This document shows, in pieces, positions 62,637-64,000 of a stretch of 64,000 nucleotides of DNA; within the stretch, counting starts at the first letter, position 1, and each line of letters starts with the position of its first letter. The notes under the pieces were generated by a model. It made no database searches, was not told where the DNA came from, and saw only the letters and a program-made list of their open reading frames with translations. The DNA is taken from assembly GCA_951640165.1 (NCBI GenBank), contig OX621263.1, positions 14,948,001 to 15,012,000 on the forward strand, in the 5' to 3' direction. Origin of the DNA: Pseudoips prasinana. Its lineage: Eukaryota > Arthropoda > Insecta > Lepidoptera > Nolidae. The translations under genes were made by a program, and so were the position numbers.

Positions 62637-63014
62637 GATCATCATCATCATATCAATTGAAAGACGTCCACTGTTGGATATAATAATAATAATAATATCT
62701 AGGGACAATGTCACACAGATCATCCTAGTCCCAAACTAAGCAAAGCTTGTACTATGGGTACCAGGCGACGATATACATACTTATATAGATAGATAAATAC
62801 TTATATACATAGAAAACATCCATGACTCAGAAACAAATATTCGTGCTCATCACATAAATATTTGCACTTACCGGGATTTGAACCCAGGACCACCAGCTTC
62901 GTAGGCAGGAGCACTACCAACTAGGCTACGGTGACCGTCGAATATATAGGCCTCCCTCAAGGATCTCCACAATAGCAGGTTTTGTGTTGCCCGCCTCCAT
63001 CGACTTCCCGCGAC
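62637..63014 (-). pseudogene. RTE-type LINE 3' end split by SINE S1
   Basis: ATCATCATCATCATATCAAT then TGAAAGACGTCCACTGTTGG (62637-62678) is the element's very end. The adjoining part TAGGCCTCCCTCAAGGATCT .. CCACAATAGCAGG resumes at 62945. The S1 copy (62681-62934) lies between. Confidence 0.7.
62681..62934 (-). mobile_element. SINE S1, full-length, nested in an RTE tail
   Basis: Complete minus-strand S1 with (TAATAA)n tail, intact boxes A and B. Confidence 0.9.
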
Positions 63015-63289
63015 AAATGAAGTACTTAAATGAAGAAAATGTGTACTTGCACCTCTCCCTCTTACTCCTGCAGCAATATACGAGACGAATCTCTCTCTCT
63101 TTCTATTTTCACGAGCTCCCTCCCAACTTCCGTTCGCGTCGCCTGATGTCGTAATTTTGAAAGGTTAATTATTCTGGATTATGTTTGATGAAAATCAAGA
63201 AGGCTGTCGCCACAAAATGGCAGATAACATATTTTTACGTACTATATTTATGTATCGGTGATTTTCTTATAGGTTTTGGCATTTAATAA
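63015..63289. other. No recognisable feature
   Basis: Spacer; CTCTCTCTCTTTCT run at 63091-63104. Nothing recognised. Confidence 0.4.
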
Positions 63290-63750
63290 AAAAAATTGTT
63301 TGTAGGTACATTAAATGTTTCTGTGGCTAAGCGCATCTTCTACTCGGAACTTGAGGAGGGCAAGCGAAAGCATGGCGGACAACTCCTCAGGTATAAAGAT
63401 GTGCTTAAGCGCCACATGAAGAACTGTAGCGTAGAGCCCTCGCAATGGGAACAGCGGGCAGCCAAACGGTCAGAATGGCGGACTTTAGTCCAGGACAAAG
63501 TCGACTGTTTCGAGTCTGGAAGGCGCGCTGAGCTGGATACCAAGCGGGATGAATTGAAAGCCAGACCACCTGTGGCGATCAATTACAATTATGACAATGG
63601 TGTGCTCACATGCCCGCAATGTGCGAAGATTTTTCAAATAAAATTGGCTACATAAGTCATATGCGAGCACATGAACGTCGGCTACAGTAGGAGAAGAAGC
63701 GGTCGCCGTGACCGAAATCGGCCGGGACCACATCATCGTCATCATCAAAT
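63290..63750 (+). pseudogene. LINE ORF2 C-terminal remnant with terminal zinc finger
   Basis: A 119-codon frame reads [40 protein letters not shown], then [13 protein letters not shown]. This is the well-known end of many LINE polymerase proteins, finishing in a C2H2 finger. A one-base shift at about 63640 moves the rest ([12 protein letters not shown]) into another frame. The 3' end has a CATCATCGTCATCATC run (63732-63747), matching an ATC-type LINE tail. The 5' part is absent. Confidence 0.75.
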
Positions 63751-63859
63751 GTTTCTGTAAGGTTTATTGCATTTACACATGTGGGTCGGTGCTAGGTACA
63801 TTTTGGGACACAACAACTATTCCAACTGTACCTATTAGCTCTCGTAAACTAGATAAGTA

Positions 63860-64000
63860 ACACAGTTGTATCTTATACGGACCGCTTATCTCCGGCTGCG
63901 GGACACTTTAGTCTGTGCTGCGCCCGCGCGTGTGTGTCGTATGCGCTATACAAAGAGCTAGTGACGTGCGCGCTGACCGGGAACCGGGATTCGTACAATG
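63860..64000. promoter_or_regulatory. CpG-rich stretch at the window edge, possible promoter-proximal sequence
   Basis: CGGCTGCGGGACAC, GCGCCCGCGCGTGTGTGTCG and GACGTGCGCGCTGACCGGGA make this far richer in CpG than anything around it, and no repeat match is visible. It could mark the start of a host gene beyond the window. No TATA box, initiator or exon can be asserted. Confidence 0.25.

Noticed and set aside
63340..63748. Minus-strand frames of 80-87 codons
   Set aside because: Antisense of the LINE zinc-finger tail at 63290-63750.

Overview
The window is AT-rich, non-coding-looking DNA from an insect nuclear genome, almost certainly a moth or butterfly (Lepidoptera). That rests on recognised repeats rather than on any host gene: tRNA-derived SINEs of lepidopteran type, short Helitron relatives ending in a GC hairpin plus CTAG, RTE-type LINE tails ending in ATGATG runs, and several other repeat tails I know from lepidopteran genomes. 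I found no convincing host protein-coding exon, rRNA, tRNA gene or CRISPR array. The window is best read as intergenic or intronic sequence packed with mobile elements. The last ~150 bp are unusually CpG-rich and could be the edge of a promoter.

Two long non-LTR retrotransposons dominate. LINE-1 (about 22.83-27.18 kb, minus strand) has an intact 931-codon endonuclease/reverse-transcriptase ORF2 and an ORF1 broken by one frameshift. LINE-2 (44.696-49.546 kb, plus strand) has an intact coiled-coil ORF1 related to the baculovirus FP-protein fold, and an ORF2 with one frameshift near its C-terminus. LINE-2 can be delimited exactly: it lies inside the fifth unit of a head-to-tail array of ~168-bp Helitron relatives, flanked by the target duplication ATTAT.

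The rest is small elements and debris: about 17 Helitron relatives in three subfamilies (TC...CTAG, A^T insertions), four SINE families (S1-S4), four copies of a 247-bp fold-back MITE, five copies of a 135-bp MITE with TA target sites, four copies of an element built from palindromic GATGCGCGCGCATC cassettes, and many 5'-truncated LINE 3' ends. Nesting is frequent and gives relative ages: MITEs in SINEs, Helitrons in SINEs and LINE tails, a SINE in an RTE tail, a LINE in a Helitron array.

Layout: 0-9 kb mixed repeats with a perfect 57-bp-arm palindrome and a GC-rich retroposon with a 13-bp target duplication; 9-15 kb mostly unassigned; 15-21 kb SINEs, Helitrons and RTE tails; 21.6-22.8 kb unassigned; 22.8-27.6 kb LINE-1 and a LINE remnant; 28-31.5 kb SINEs with nested MITEs; 31.5-35.9 kb largely unassigned with degenerate repeated modules; 36-43.3 kb palindromes and scattered repeats; 43.4-49.7 kb Helitron array with LINE-2; 50-63.8 kb dense repeats. 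A recurrent oddity is a set of short-spacer, near-perfect palindromes of unrelated sequence. At least one is demonstrably an inverted duplication, because an unrearranged paralogue lies in the same window. Family names S1-S4, HelA-C, MITE-1 to MITE-3 and similar are labels used here only.
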